In this document: positions 8,578 through 16,808 of the stretch, piece by piece | How the letters are laid out: every line of letters begins with the position of its first letter | How positions within the stretch are numbered: the first letter of the stretch is position 1 | Assembly (NCBI GenBank): GCA_942493385.1 | Contig: OW818699.1 | Location: 2,914,001-2,978,000 of the forward strand | Origin: UBA8389 sp942493385 | Lineage (GTDB): Bacteria > Bacteroidota > Bacteroidia > Bacteroidales > UBA1402 | Direction of reading: 5' to 3' | Length of the DNA: 64,000 nt | Notes under the pieces: generated by a model | The model's database searches: none | Seen by the model: the letters and a program-made list of their open reading frames with translations, nothing else | What the model was told of the DNA's origin: nothing | Made by a program: the position numbers and the translations under genes

Positions 8578-9342
8578 ATGCTGAACAATCTAAAAATCAG
8601 GTGGCATCAGGGCAGTCAATTCATTCCCGATGTAACGAAAGCCAGAGTTCCCGGCGTTTTTAAGGGAAGGCCCATCGTAACGAATGCAAACGTGGACGAA
8701 GCAGCGTTGGCCGATTTATGCCCGACGCACGCGATTTCTGTCAATCCGGTTTCTATGGATTTGGGCAAATGCACCTTTTGTGGTGAATGCGCGGTGCAAT
8801 TTCCAACGAAAATTTTCTTCACTTCCGACTATAAAACGTCCAGCAACGACCGACAGAATCTGATCATAAAAGAGGGTGAAGACCTTTTGATTCAGATGAA
8901 TCCAGACTTGATCCGCGACGAAATCCGGCATCTGTTCGGTCGTTCACTGAAGCTGAGACAGGTTTCGGCCGGTGGGGACAACAGCTGTGAAATGGAGCTG
9001 AATGCGGCCAACAATGTTCAATTCGACTTGAGTCGTTTCGGAATCGACTTTGTGGCTTCTCCGCGACACGCCGATGGCATCGTCATCACTGGTCCCATCA
9101 CAGAGAACATGGCTGAACCCTTGGAACGCTGTTACCAGGCTGTTCCAAGTCCAAAAATCATCATTTTGGTTGGTGTGGATGCCATCAGTGGCGGAATTTT
9201 TGCCGACAGCCCCGCCTTGAACCGTGAATTTCTGACGAAGCATAAAGTCGATCTTTATGTTCCTGGAAACCCGGCTCATCCGCTGACGTTCATCAATGGC
9301 GTTTTGGATTTGCTGCGAAACAGAAAGTATCGGGTTCGTTAA
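8578..9342 (+). CDS. hyfI: Fused ferredoxin (HyfH-like) plus small subunit (HyfI/NuoB-like), Ehr-type
   Basis: 254-aa soluble protein. Residues 1-100 resemble HyfH/HycF ferredoxin subunits (VFKGRP, then LCPTHAI and KCTFCGECAVQFP). Cys65, Cys68 and Cys71 together with Cys48 (the CP cysteine of the otherwise cysteine-free first motif) would bind one [4Fe-4S] cluster. The other cluster is lost, with Phe75 at the last cysteine place. Residues 120-254 resemble the HyfI/NuoB small subunit (TGPITENM, GGIFADSP), but the proximal-cluster ligands are Asp134, Asp201 and Asn231 in place of cysteine by alignment, leaving only Cys137. It begins 3 nt after the large-subunit gene and ends the operon. The fusion would explain why no separate hyfA or hyfH gene is present inside the window. 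Confidence 0.8.
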   Translation: MLNNLKIRWHQGSQFIPDVTKARVPGVFKGRPIVTNANVDEAALADLCPTHAISVNPVSMDLGKCTFCGECAVQFPTKIFFTSDYKTSSNDRQNLIIKEGEDLLIQMNPDLIRDEIRHLFGRSLKLRQVSAGGDNSCEMELNAANNVQFDLSRFGIDFVASPRHADGIVITGPITENMAEPLERCYQAVPSPKIIILVGVDAISGGIFADSPALNREFLTKHKVDLYVPGNPAHPLTFINGVLDLLRNRKYRVR

Positions 9343-9390
9343 ATAACGTTGATTTATTTCTCAAGCATAACGGTTTTCCTTAAAACTGTT

Positions 9391-9398
9391 TATCTTTA
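9391..9398 (+). promoter_or_regulatory. Candidate -7 element (TATCTTTA) upstream of the copper genes
   Basis: TATCTTTA is one base from the Bacteroidetes -7 consensus TAnnTTTG and sits about 29 nt upstream of the ATG at 9427, in the 84-nt gap after the hydrogenase-like operon. No convincing TTTG element is seen about 20 nt further upstream, so this is only a weak candidate for the start of an independent copper transcript. Confidence 0.25.
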
Positions 9399-9426
9399 CG
9401 AACTAGTTCTATCCGAAACCAATTTG

Positions 9427-9840
9427 ATGAAAAAGATTGTTTCCACTTTTCTTGCCCTGCTGCTCCTGATTTCAGGCATGCATTTGTCGGTTGCCTCGCA
9501 TTATTGCGGTGGTACGCTGGCTCAGGTGAAGTGGTCTTTCAACAAAGAATTGGCTTCTTGCGGGATGGAAGGGGAACACGACGCGAAGCAGGGAATTACA
9601 ATCGAGCAGCCCTGCTGTAAGGACGAGCTCTCCACCTACACCACGGATGGTCAGTATCAGCTTCAATCGTTTGAACTGAAAAAATGTGTTTCGCAGGTCA
9701 TCGCTTGCTTTACCGCACCAGTCAGTCTTCTTTTCAAGTCGCAGAAACCTGTCGACTACCTTTATACTAGTGTTTTCCCGCCTGGAATTGTCTTACCGAA
9801 CCAGGTGGTTCAGGAAAATATCTGCGTTTTCATAATTTGA
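9427..9840 (+). CDS. HYC_CC_PP-family small Cys-rich exported protein
   Basis: 137-aa protein with an N-terminal signal peptide (MKKIVSTFLALLLLISGMHL). It shows the features that name the HYC_CC_PP family: SHYCGG near the N-terminus, a central PCCKDE and a late FPPGI. I chose the ATG at 9427 because it starts directly at the signal peptide; an upstream in-frame ATG at 9349 would add 26 residues that hide it. Function is not established. Family members commonly sit next to copper or heavy-metal efflux genes in Bacteroidetes, as here, where an HMA protein and a CusABC-like system follow. The cysteine and histidine content suggests metal binding in the periplasm (inference). Confidence 0.7.
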   Translation: MKKIVSTFLALLLLISGMHLSVASHYCGGTLAQVKWSFNKELASCGMEGEHDAKQGITIEQPCCKDELSTYTTDGQYQLQSFELKKCVSQVIACFTAPVSLLFKSQKPVDYLYTSVFPPGIVLPNQVVQENICVFII

Positions 9841-9846
9841 TTCTCG

Positions 9847-9965
9847 TTGTCTCAATAGGGAGCGAACTACTGCGTTACTGCTTATTCGCCACTCCTCACG
9901 TACCTTAAGTACGCTCCGGGGTGTCTCACAATCAGTGCCTTGTCCTTCACTCCCTATTGAAACAA
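9847..9965. repeat. 119-bp inverted-repeat element (MITE- or REP-like)
   Basis: Two 20-nt ends (9847-9866 and 9946-9965) are inverted copies with 18 of 20 matches. In the middle lies a palindrome, cgtaccttaagtacg (9899-9913), whose stem extends outward through cactcc/ggggtg. The whole stretch can fold into one long imperfect hairpin. It has no ORF and lies between two metal-resistance genes. It may be a small non-autonomous repeat or a structured intergenic RNA element; no second copy is seen in this window. Confidence 0.6.
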
Positions 9966-10006
9966 CTTTTGCGACTAATTACATTATTCCAAAAAACAAA
10001 AGAATT

Positions 10007-10357
10007 ATGAAAACGATCAAATTATTTTTAGCTGTTATTTTAAGTGTTGCCCTAGGAACCGCCGCGGTTGCTCAAACGGGTACAAAATCGACTGTTGCCG
10101 TTAAGACGGAAGTGTTCAATGTGAATGGAAAGTGCGGCATGTGCAAGACTCGCATTGAAAAAACGGCCAAGGTAACTGGTGTTTCCAAAGCCGTTTGGGA
10201 TGCCAAAACCAAGAAACTGAGTCTCACCTACGATCCTGCCAAGGTTAAAACGGACGCTGTGATGAAAGCACTTGCCGCCGTTGGCCACGACACCGATAAA
10301 TTCAAGGCTACGGACAAGGTTTACAACAGCCTTCCTGGTTGCTGCAAATACAGGTAG
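10007..10357 (+). CDS. Periplasmic heavy-metal-associated (HMA) domain protein
   Basis: 116-aa protein with a signal peptide (MKTIKLFLAVILSVALGTAA, then VAQ) and one HMA fold of the CopZ/MerP type. The metal-binding motif is GKCGMCKTRIEK with Cys43 and Cys46, and the later part LTYDPAKVKTDAVMKALAAVGHD is typical of HMA domains (beta strand, helix, then GHD in place of GY). The tail adds LPGCCKYR, a second cysteine pair. It probably binds Cu(I) or a similar soft metal in the periplasm and hands it to the efflux pump downstream. The ATG at 10007 is chosen over the upstream one at 9935 because it begins the signal peptide and the upstream extension lies in the repeat element. Confidence 0.75.
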   Translation: MKTIKLFLAVILSVALGTAAVAQTGTKSTVAVKTEVFNVNGKCGMCKTRIEKTAKVTGVSKAVWDAKTKKLSLTYDPAKVKTDAVMKALAAVGHDTDKFKATDKVYNSLPGCCKYR

Positions 10358-10375
10358 TTAATTAGCTAGGAACTG

Positions 10376-10395
10376 CCCCGCTGCTTGCGGCGGGG
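10376..10395 (+). terminator. GC-rich hairpin after the HMA gene
   Basis: ccccgctgcttgcggcgggg forms a strong stem (ccccgc with gcgggg) 18 nt after the HMA stop codon. It is followed by agcttcaattaaaa rather than a clean T-run, so it may act as a weak terminator or as a transcript-stabilising structure ahead of cusA. Confidence 0.4.
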
Positions 10396-10411
10396 AGCTT
10401 CAATTAAAATC

Positions 10412-10510
10412 GGTCCCTGAGCTGGTAAAATCCACTCCAATGGTTTTCAGACTTTGTTTCCTGACCACTCCCAGGCAAATAAGCTGTTAAATAAACCAGT
10501 CTCAGGGACC
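10412..10510. repeat. 99-bp inverted-repeat element upstream of cusA
   Basis: ggtccctgag (10412-10421) and ctcagggacc (10501-10510) are perfect inverted 10-mers. The pairing continues inward through ctggt/accag after a one-base bulge. The element has no ORF and sits in the 189-nt gap before cusA, ending 36 nt before its start codon. It could be a small mobile-element remnant or a leader structure. Confidence 0.5.
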
Positions 10511-10546
10511 TTCTTTCGGCAAAGCACCTAACTAATTGCAACAACC

Positions 10547-13500
10547 ATGTTCAACAGACTAGTCAACTACTTTCTGGCGAACCGGCTCGTCACGTTCCTC
10601 TTTTTGTTGACCGTATTGGTGGCAGGCATTGCCTTCACCCCGTTCAACTGGAACACCGGCCTGATACCCAGAGACCCGATACCCGTCGATGCCATTCCGG
10701 ACATCGGTGAAAATCAGCAAATTATAGCGACTGAATGGATGGGACGTTCGCCCCGCGACATTCAGGATCAGGTGACGTATCCCCTCACCTCATCCCTTTC
10801 CGGAATTTCTGGTGTCAAAACCGTCCGAAGCACCTCCATGTTCGGCATGTCCTTCATTTACATCATCTTCAAGGACAATGTGGAATTTTACTGGAGCCGT
10901 TCCCGGATATTGGAAAAACTGAATTCCTTGCCTGCGGGTACACTGCCACAAGGGGTTCAGCCGACATTGGGACCAGATGCAACGGGACTTGGTCAGATTT
11001 TCTGGTACACGCTCGAGGGCCGAAATCCCAAAACCGGAAAACCTTCTGGCGGTTGGAGTCCACAAGAACTGCGAACCATTCAAGATTTCTACGTCAAATA
11101 CAGTTTATCTTCGGCCGAAGGGGTATCGGAGGTAGCTTCAGTGGGTGGCTTCGTACGTGAATATCAAGTAGATATCAACCCAGAAGCCTTGAAAGCCTTT
11201 GGCGTTTCCGTCATGGACGTGATGAATGCCGTGTCGCAAAGCAACCTGGACATCGGTGCCGAAACAATGGAACTGAACCGAGTGGAATACCTTATTAGAG
11301 GCCTGGGTTACATCAAAAACACGGACGATCTGGCCAATTCAGTAGTGGCAGTCCGGAACAATGTGCCCGTTCGAATCAATGACGTGGCTCAGACCACCTT
11401 TGGACCAGCCACTCGACGGGGCGGCCTGGACAAGGCAGGTTCGGAAGCCGTGGGTGCCGTCGTGGTGGCCAGATACGGTTCCAATCCGATGGCCGTCATC
11501 ACGAATGTAAAAGATAAAATCAAAGAAATTGAGGCTGGGCTTCCACAGAAAAACTTGCCGGACGGCAGCATTTCCAAAGTCACTGTCGTGCCTTTTTACG
11601 ATCGGACCGGGCTGATCAAGGAAACCATCGGCACCTTGGAATCGGCTCTGTCGCACGAAATCCTCATCAGCATCATCGTGATTCTGGTGCTGGTACTCAA
11701 CTTAAAAGCGTCACTCATCGTGGCCGGCTTGCTACCACTTGGCGTACTGATGACTTTTGTCCTGATGCGTCTTTTTGGTGTAGAAGCCAACATCGTTGCC
11801 TTGTCCGGCATCGCCATTGCCATCGGTGTGATGGTGGATATCGGCATCGTAGATGTGGAAAACATTCTCAGGCATCTGGAGCAACCCGAAAACAAGAATA
11901 TTCGAGGCAAAAAGCTTATTTCGGTCATTTATCAGGCAACCACGGAGGTTCGCGCTGCAGTAGTCACTTCAATCGCCACCACCATCGTTAGTTTTCTACC
12001 CGTCTTCGCACTCGAAGCGGCCGAAGGAAAACTGTTTCATCCACTCGCTTTTACCAAGACGTTTGCCCTGATTTCAGCCTTTGTTTTGGGTATTGTCGTA
12101 TTACCGACACTGGTGTATGTATTTTTCAATGCGAAGCTTGGAATCAAACGGTTTCGGCCGAGAATTAAACTACCACGCTATCTGAACATCATCTTGGTGG
12201 TATTGCTGGCCAGTTACTGGCTCAGCGTCGAATGGCTTCCATTGGGCGCTCACAACAGCACATTGGTGAATTTCCTGTTCGTGGGAGGCATCATCGGCTT
12301 GGTTCTCGGAGCCCTGATGTTGGTGGTGCATTATTACGAACCCATCATGCGTTGGGCGCTGGAACACAAAACGGCCTTCCTGGTGTTACCCACCGTTACT
12401 CTAGTAGCAGGTCTGTTGATTTGGCGGAGCACCGGCAAGGAATTCATGCCTTCCCTCAACGAAGGGTCCTTCCTGCTGATGCCAACCAGCATGCCGCACA
12501 CCAGCATTGATCAGAATTTAAGGTACATCGAAACGCTGGATAGACGGCTGGCTGCCATCCCTGAAGTGGAAAATGCCGTCGGCAAATGGGGACGTGTGAA
12601 TTCAGCCCTGGATCCGGCTCCGGTTCAAATGTTCGAGAACACCATTAATTATAGGTCTGAATACTTGCTGGACGAAAACGGGCATCGAATGCGGTTCAAA
12701 ACCAAACACGACGGTGCCTATCTATTGAAAAATGGCGGTGTTTATGTGCCTGAAACGGAGCGCTATCGTCCTCTCACGGCTGACAGTCTGGTCGCTGACA
12801 AAAATGGTGAATACCTCCGTCAGTGGAGGCCTGCCATCAAGCATCCCGATGACATCTGGAAGGAAATCGTCAAAGTCACACAGATTCCCGGATTGACTTC
12901 TGCCCCCAAATTACAACCGATAGAGACACGTTTGGTGATGCTGGCAACTGGCATGCGGGCGCCGATGGGATTGAAAATCTATGGTCCCGATCTTGAATCC
13001 ATCGAAAAAGCGGGCATGCTTTTTGAACAGGCATTAAAAAACATACCCTCGATTCAAACCAACTCAGTCTTTTACGACCGAGCGGTGGGTGCGCCCTACG
13101 TTGAAATCAAGCTTAATCGGGAAAACATGGCCAGATACGGCATGCGCGTCAACGATGTGCAACAAGTCCTTCAGGCTGCCGTGGGAGGCATGACCTTGTC
13201 CACTTCGGTGGAAGGACGGGAACGCTTTCCCATTCGGGTCCGCTATGCCAGGGAGCGCCGCGACAATCCGGAAGCCCTGAAAAGCATCCTGATTCCGGCC
13301 ATGAATGGTGTCCAAATCCCTTTGGGCGAAATAGCAGACATCGGCTACACCCGCGGTGCTCAGATGATTCGTAGCGAAAACACATTTTTAGTAGGCTATG
13401 TCATCTTTGACAAAGTCAGTGACAAGGCCGAAGTGGATGTGGTGGAAGAAGCAGCAAAAATCCTGACACAAAAAGTCACTTCTGGGGTATTGAAAATCCC

Positions 13501-14161
13501 CACCGGTGTTACCTGGAAATTTGCTGGAAACTACGAGCAAGAAATTCGTGCCACCAAGCGGCTGGGCATAGTCATACCCATCAGTTTGCTGTTCATTCTG
13601 CTGCTGTTGTTTTTCCAATTTAGAACCGTGACGGCCTCCTTCATCCATTTCTCTGGTGTTTTTGTGGCTTTTGCCGGCGGTTTCATCATGATTTGGCTCT
13701 ATGGGCAAGATTGGTTCATGAATTTCAGCGTAGCGGGCACCAACATGCGGGATTTGTTCCAAATGCACCCAATCAATCTGAGTGTGGCGGTCTGGGTCGG
13801 TTTCATAGCCTTGTTTGGCATTGCCACCAACGATGGTGTGCTGATGGGAACCTACATCCATCAGGTTTTTGAAGACAATCATCCAACCACGGTGCAAGGC
13901 GTGCGCGAAGCAGTAGTAAAAGCTGGTCACCGAAGGGTCCGTCCAGCCATGATGACCACGGCGGTCGCCATCATCGCACTGCTTCCGGTACTGACTTCCA
14001 CCGGGAAAGGAGCCGACATCATGGTGCCAATGGCCATTCCGACTTTTGGTGGGATGATCATCCAGCTGATGACCATTTTTGTAGTGCCTTTGTTTCAAGC
14101 TATTTGGCGGGAACGGGCGGTTCGCAAAACACTTAAAAATCACAACGATGAAACGATATAA
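10547..14161 (+). CDS. cusA: CusA/CzcA-family heavy-metal efflux RND transporter
   Basis: 1204-aa inner-membrane RND pump that exports metal ions from the periplasm or cytoplasm through a tripartite channel driven by the proton gradient. Family marks include an N-terminal helix, the VDAIPDIGENQQ segment, large periplasmic loops, and the TM4 motif GVMVDIGIVDVEN (about residue 430), whose acidic residues carry protons in metal-type RND pumps. At about residues 700-770 there is an extra loop with YLLDENGHRM and ETERYRPLT, which makes it longer than E. coli CusA (1047 aa). Copper/silver specificity is inferred from the HMA and HYC_CC_PP neighbours and the CusB-type metal-binding domain, since CzcA-like pumps look similar. 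It overlaps the next gene by 14 nt. Confidence 0.85.
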   Translation: MFNRLVNYFLANRLVTFLFLLTVLVAGIAFTPFNWNTGLIPRDPIPVDAIPDIGENQQIIATEWMGRSPRDIQDQVTYPLTSSLSGISGVKTVRSTSMFGMSFIYIIFKDNVEFYWSRSRILEKLNSLPAGTLPQGVQPTLGPDATGLGQIFWYTLEGRNPKTGKPSGGWSPQELRTIQDFYVKYSLSSAEGVSEVASVGGFVREYQVDINPEALKAFGVSVMDVMNAVSQSNLDIGAETMELNRVEYLIRGLGYIKNTDDLANSVVAVRNNVPVRINDVAQTTFGPATRRGGLDKAGSEAVGAVVVARYGSNPMAVITNVKDKIKEIEAGLPQKNLPDGSISKVTVVPFYDRTGLIKETIGTLESALSHEILISIIVILVLVLNLKASLIVAGLLPLGVLMTFVLMRLFGVEANIVALSGIAIAIGVMVDIGIVDVENILRHLEQPENKNIRGKKLISVIYQATTEVRAAVVTSIATTIVSFLPVFALEAAEGKLFHPLAFTKTFALISAFVLGIVVLPTLVYVFFNAKLGIKRFRPRIKLPRYLNIILVVLLASYWLSVEWLPLGAHNSTLVNFLFVGGIIGLVLGALMLVVHYYEPIMRWALEHKTAFLVLPTVTLVAGLLIWRSTGKEFMPSLNEGSFLLMPTSMPHTSIDQNLRYIETLDRRLAAIPEVENAVGKWGRVNSALDPAPVQMFENTINYRSEYLLDENGHRMRFKTKHDGAYLLKNGGVYVPETERYRPLTADSLVADKNGEYLRQWRPAIKHPDDIWKEIVKVTQIPGLTSAPKLQPIETRLVMLATGMRAPMGLKIYGPDLESIEKAGMLFEQALKNIPSIQTNSVFYDRAVGAPYVEIKLNRENMARYGMRVNDVQQVLQAAVGGMTLSTSVEGRERFPIRVRYARERRDNPEALKSILIPAMNGVQIPLGEIADIGYTRGAQMIRSENTFLVGYVIFDKVSDKAEVDVVEEAAKILTQKVTSGVLKIPTGVTWKFAGNYEQEIRATKRLGIVIPISLLFILLLLFFQFRTVTASFIHFSGVFVAFAGGFIMIWLYGQDWFMNFSVAGTNMRDLFQMHPINLSVAVWVGFIALFGIATNDGVLMGTYIHQVFEDNHPTTVQGVREAVVKAGHRRVRPAMMTTAVAIIALLPVLTSTGKGADIMVPMAIPTFGGMIIQLMTIFVVPLFQAIWRERAVRKTLKNHNDETI

Positions 14162-15581
14162 AAGTTATGCGATTTGGATGATCCTAATTACGACGGGGTT
14201 TGCCAATGCCTTTGGACAGAGTACTTCGAAAGACTCGCTCCCTACTGTAGACGTTTTGCAATCGTATCAAAAGATGGCGGCAGAGAACAATCCTACCCTT
14301 CTGCAAAAATGGAGCGAGTACCAGGCAGCACTGCAAAAAGTGCCGCAGGCAGCTGGTCTGCCCGATCCGAACTTGAACCTTGGCTTATTCCTGACTCCCA
14401 TGGAATTGCCCGGTGGTAATCAAGTAGCCGACCTGCAACTGATGCAGATGTTTCCCTGGTTCGGGGTTCTTAAAAATGCGAAGGACGAGATGAGTTTGAT
14501 GGCTAAAGCTTCCTTCGCATCGGTAGAAGCGGCTAAACTGGAGATCTTCTACGACGTCCGTGGCAGTTGGTTCAACCTCTACCGAAACCGTGAGCAAGTG
14601 CGAATTACGGAGCAGAATTTGGAATTGTTGCGTCAGATGGAACGGTTAGCAACGAGTAGGTACAAAGCCGGAAGCAGCGTTTCGGTGAGCAACTCCGCTG
14701 GATCCATGCCGCCTGCACCCGTTGCTTCAAGCGGGAGCGGAAACGGAAACGGAAGCGGCATGGGCATGTCTAGCAGCACCTCCACGGCTTCTCCGAAAGC
14801 AACCACACCCATGGTTTCACCTGCTATGGGAACGTCCACCGGTAGCAGCCTATCGGACATCTATATCCTTCAAATGGAGGAAAATGAGCTGATAAACAGC
14901 ATTTCGTCGCTGAACGACCAGTATCGTAGCCTGCTATACCGATTCAACAAACTGATGAACCGTTCGGTGGAATCAAACGTTGTTTTGCCTCCAAAAGGAT
15001 TTAAGGATTCTTTTGAACCGCCCCTGGACTCCGCACTGAAAAACAACCCGATGCTGACAATGCTGCAATTCGAGCGGGAATCGTTGGAGGCGCATCGTCG
15101 AATGGCGGACCGAATGGCGTATCCGATGGTCGGAATCGGCCTCAAGTATTCCATTCTGGCCAAGAATCCGGGTTCGACCTCCATGATGAACGGTCAAGAC
15201 ATGCTGATGCCTATGGTTTCGGTATCGCTGCCCATCTACCGAAAAAAGTACAAGGCCATCCAACAGGAAACCGAGTGGCTCAAGACGGCTTCGTCACAGA
15301 ATTATGCGGCTACGCTGAACGCGATGCAATCGGATTATCAGGATGCCCTGTTCAATTACCGGGACGCGCAACGACGGATTCAGCTGAATGAAAGCCAGTA
15401 TCAACTGACTGAAAAATCGTACCAGCTCCAACTGAAGCGCTTCGCTGCATCCACGGCTAATTTGGCTGAACTCCTCACAATAAGCCGTCAGCAATTGGAT
15501 TACGCATTGAAAGGCATGAATGCAAGAGTGGATTTACTAATCGCGCAGGCTAAAATTCGTCAACTGACTGCAAAAAATTAA
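14148..15581 (+). CDS. TolC/CusC-like outer-membrane efflux protein
   Basis: 477-aa outer-membrane factor of the tripartite metal pump. It has a signal peptide (MKRYKSYAIWMILITTGFAN, AFGQ) and two repeated halves of long alpha-helical heptad-like segments, as in the TolC family (PNLNLGLFLTPMELPGG, and later YPMVGIGLKYS). Between the halves, about residues 184-234, there is a low-complexity stretch rich in Ser, Gly, Asn, Thr and Met (SSGSGNGNGSGMGMSSSTST), which is unusual for the family and may be a flexible or metal-touching linker. The start overlaps the end of cusA by 14 nt, which supports one transcript and translational coupling. CusB follows after 6 nt. Confidence 0.8.
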   Translation: MKRYKSYAIWMILITTGFANAFGQSTSKDSLPTVDVLQSYQKMAAENNPTLLQKWSEYQAALQKVPQAAGLPDPNLNLGLFLTPMELPGGNQVADLQLMQMFPWFGVLKNAKDEMSLMAKASFASVEAAKLEIFYDVRGSWFNLYRNREQVRITEQNLELLRQMERLATSRYKAGSSVSVSNSAGSMPPAPVASSGSGNGNGSGMGMSSSTSTASPKATTPMVSPAMGTSTGSSLSDIYILQMEENELINSISSLNDQYRSLLYRFNKLMNRSVESNVVLPPKGFKDSFEPPLDSALKNNPMLTMLQFERESLEAHRRMADRMAYPMVGIGLKYSILAKNPGSTSMMNGQDMLMPMVSVSLPIYRKKYKAIQQETEWLKTASSQNYAATLNAMQSDYQDALFNYRDAQRRIQLNESQYQLTEKSYQLQLKRFAASTANLAELLTISRQQLDYALKGMNARVDLLIAQAKIRQLTAKN

Positions 15582-15587
15582 ATAAAA

Positions 15588-16808
15588 ATGAAACGAATAT
15601 TCTCAAATAAGATCGTACAATTTGTATTGGTGGCTTTGGGCAGTCTGTTTTTAGGCTGGTTGCTCTTCCACAACCCAAAACCGAACAAAGAAACTCATCA
15701 GCATGCTGAAGTGAAGAAAGAAATCTGGACTTGCTCCATGGATCCCCAGGTCAAGTTGGACAAACCCGGCCTATGCCCCATTTGTGGCATGGACCTGATA
15801 CCCTTGGTAACCGGAGGTGGTTCCACCATGGATTCAACCGCGCTGTATCTGACGCCAGAAGCCATTCAGTTGGCCAACATCTCGACTTCTGTGGTGAGTC
15901 GTACAGCTCCAGTCAAGGAACTGCGACTGTTTGGCAAGGTGCAGGCAGACGAACGCCTTTTGGAAAGTCAAACCGCCCACATACCCGGCCGAATCGAAAA
16001 ACTGTACATTGGTTTTACGGGCGAAACCGTCCGAAAAGGCCAGTTGTTGGCACTCATCAATTCACCTGACCTGATTTCGGCCCAGGAAGAATTGCTGGAA
16101 GTAGCCAATGAGCCGGTTCTTCTTGAAGCAGCCAAAGACAAACTTCGTCAATGGAAACTCACCGATGCCCAAATCGATCAGATTATTCGTTCGGGCAAAG
16201 TGAAGAAAAACTTTGAAGTCTTGGCCGGCAGTTCAGGCATTGTCACCTCCAAAAGGGTGAACACCGGTGACTACGTCAATGCAGGCAGTGTCCTGTTCGA
16301 AGTGGCCAACTTGTCTCCTATTTGGGTGTTGTTTGATGCATACGAAAGCGACCTGCCCTTTTTGAAAGTGGGCAACAGCGTCGCGTTCAGCCTTCAAGCC
16401 TTACCCGGTAGCAGCTTTAAGGCCAACATCAAGTTCATCGACCCGGTAATGGATCCAACGAGCCGTGTAGCCAAAGTTCGCGTGGAGGTGAACAATTCCT
16501 CTGGAAAACTAAAACCTGAAATGTTCGCCACCGGTGTTGTACAGGCAAGCCTGAACCAATACAAGGACAAACTGGTGATTCCTGCCACTGCCGTTTTATG
16601 GACAGGCAAGCGCTCCATCGTTTACGTGAAACAAAGCGACAGCTCCTTCAAAATGCGTGAAATTGAATTGGGACCGATGCTGGGAAACAGCTTCGTGGTT
16701 TTAGACGGGCTGACGGATGGCGAGGAAATCGTGACCGAAGGCAGCTTCAGCGTGGATGCAGCCTCGCAACTGGAAGGCAAGGCCAGCATGATGAATCAAA
16801 CCTACTAA
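15588..16808 (+). CDS. cusB: CusB-like periplasmic adaptor with heavy-metal-binding domain
   Basis: 406-aa membrane-fusion protein. After an N-terminal membrane anchor (residues 10-27) comes a short metal-binding domain, WTCSMDPQVKLDKPGLCPIC then GMDL (Cys49, Cys63, Cys66, Met68), the domain fused to CusB-like adaptors. The remaining part has the usual lipoyl/barrel-sandwich hairpin (HIPGRIEKLYIGFTGE and the later VLAGSSGIVTSKRVNTGDYV) and beta-barrel segments. It should bridge CusA to the outer-membrane channel and sense or deliver metal. It is the last gene of the efflux operon. Its stop codon overlaps by two bases the stop of a pseudogene read from the other strand. Confidence 0.83.
   Translation: MKRIFSNKIVQFVLVALGSLFLGWLLFHNPKPNKETHQHAEVKKEIWTCSMDPQVKLDKPGLCPICGMDLIPLVTGGGSTMDSTALYLTPEAIQLANISTSVVSRTAPVKELRLFGKVQADERLLESQTAHIPGRIEKLYIGFTGETVRKGQLLALINSPDLISAQEELLEVANEPVLLEAAKDKLRQWKLTDAQIDQIIRSGKVKKNFEVLAGSSGIVTSKRVNTGDYVNAGSVLFEVANLSPIWVLFDAYESDLPFLKVGNSVAFSLQALPGSSFKANIKFIDPVMDPTSRVAKVRVEVNNSSGKLKPEMFATGVVQASLNQYKDKLVIPATAVLWTGKRSIVYVKQSDSSFKMREIELGPMLGNSFVVLDGLTDGEEIVTEGSFSVDAASQLEGKASMMNQTY

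Noticed and set aside
54..9342. A functional hydrogenase-4 or formate hydrogenlyase operon
   Set aside because: Gene order fits, but the large subunit lacks all four Ni-Fe cysteines and the small subunit most cluster ligands, and no formate dehydrogenase or maturation gene is in the window.
13388..14143. 251-aa open frame on the - strand inside cusA
   Set aside because: It lies wholly antisense to the conserved RND gene, has no recognisable domain and follows from the codon bias of the + strand gene.
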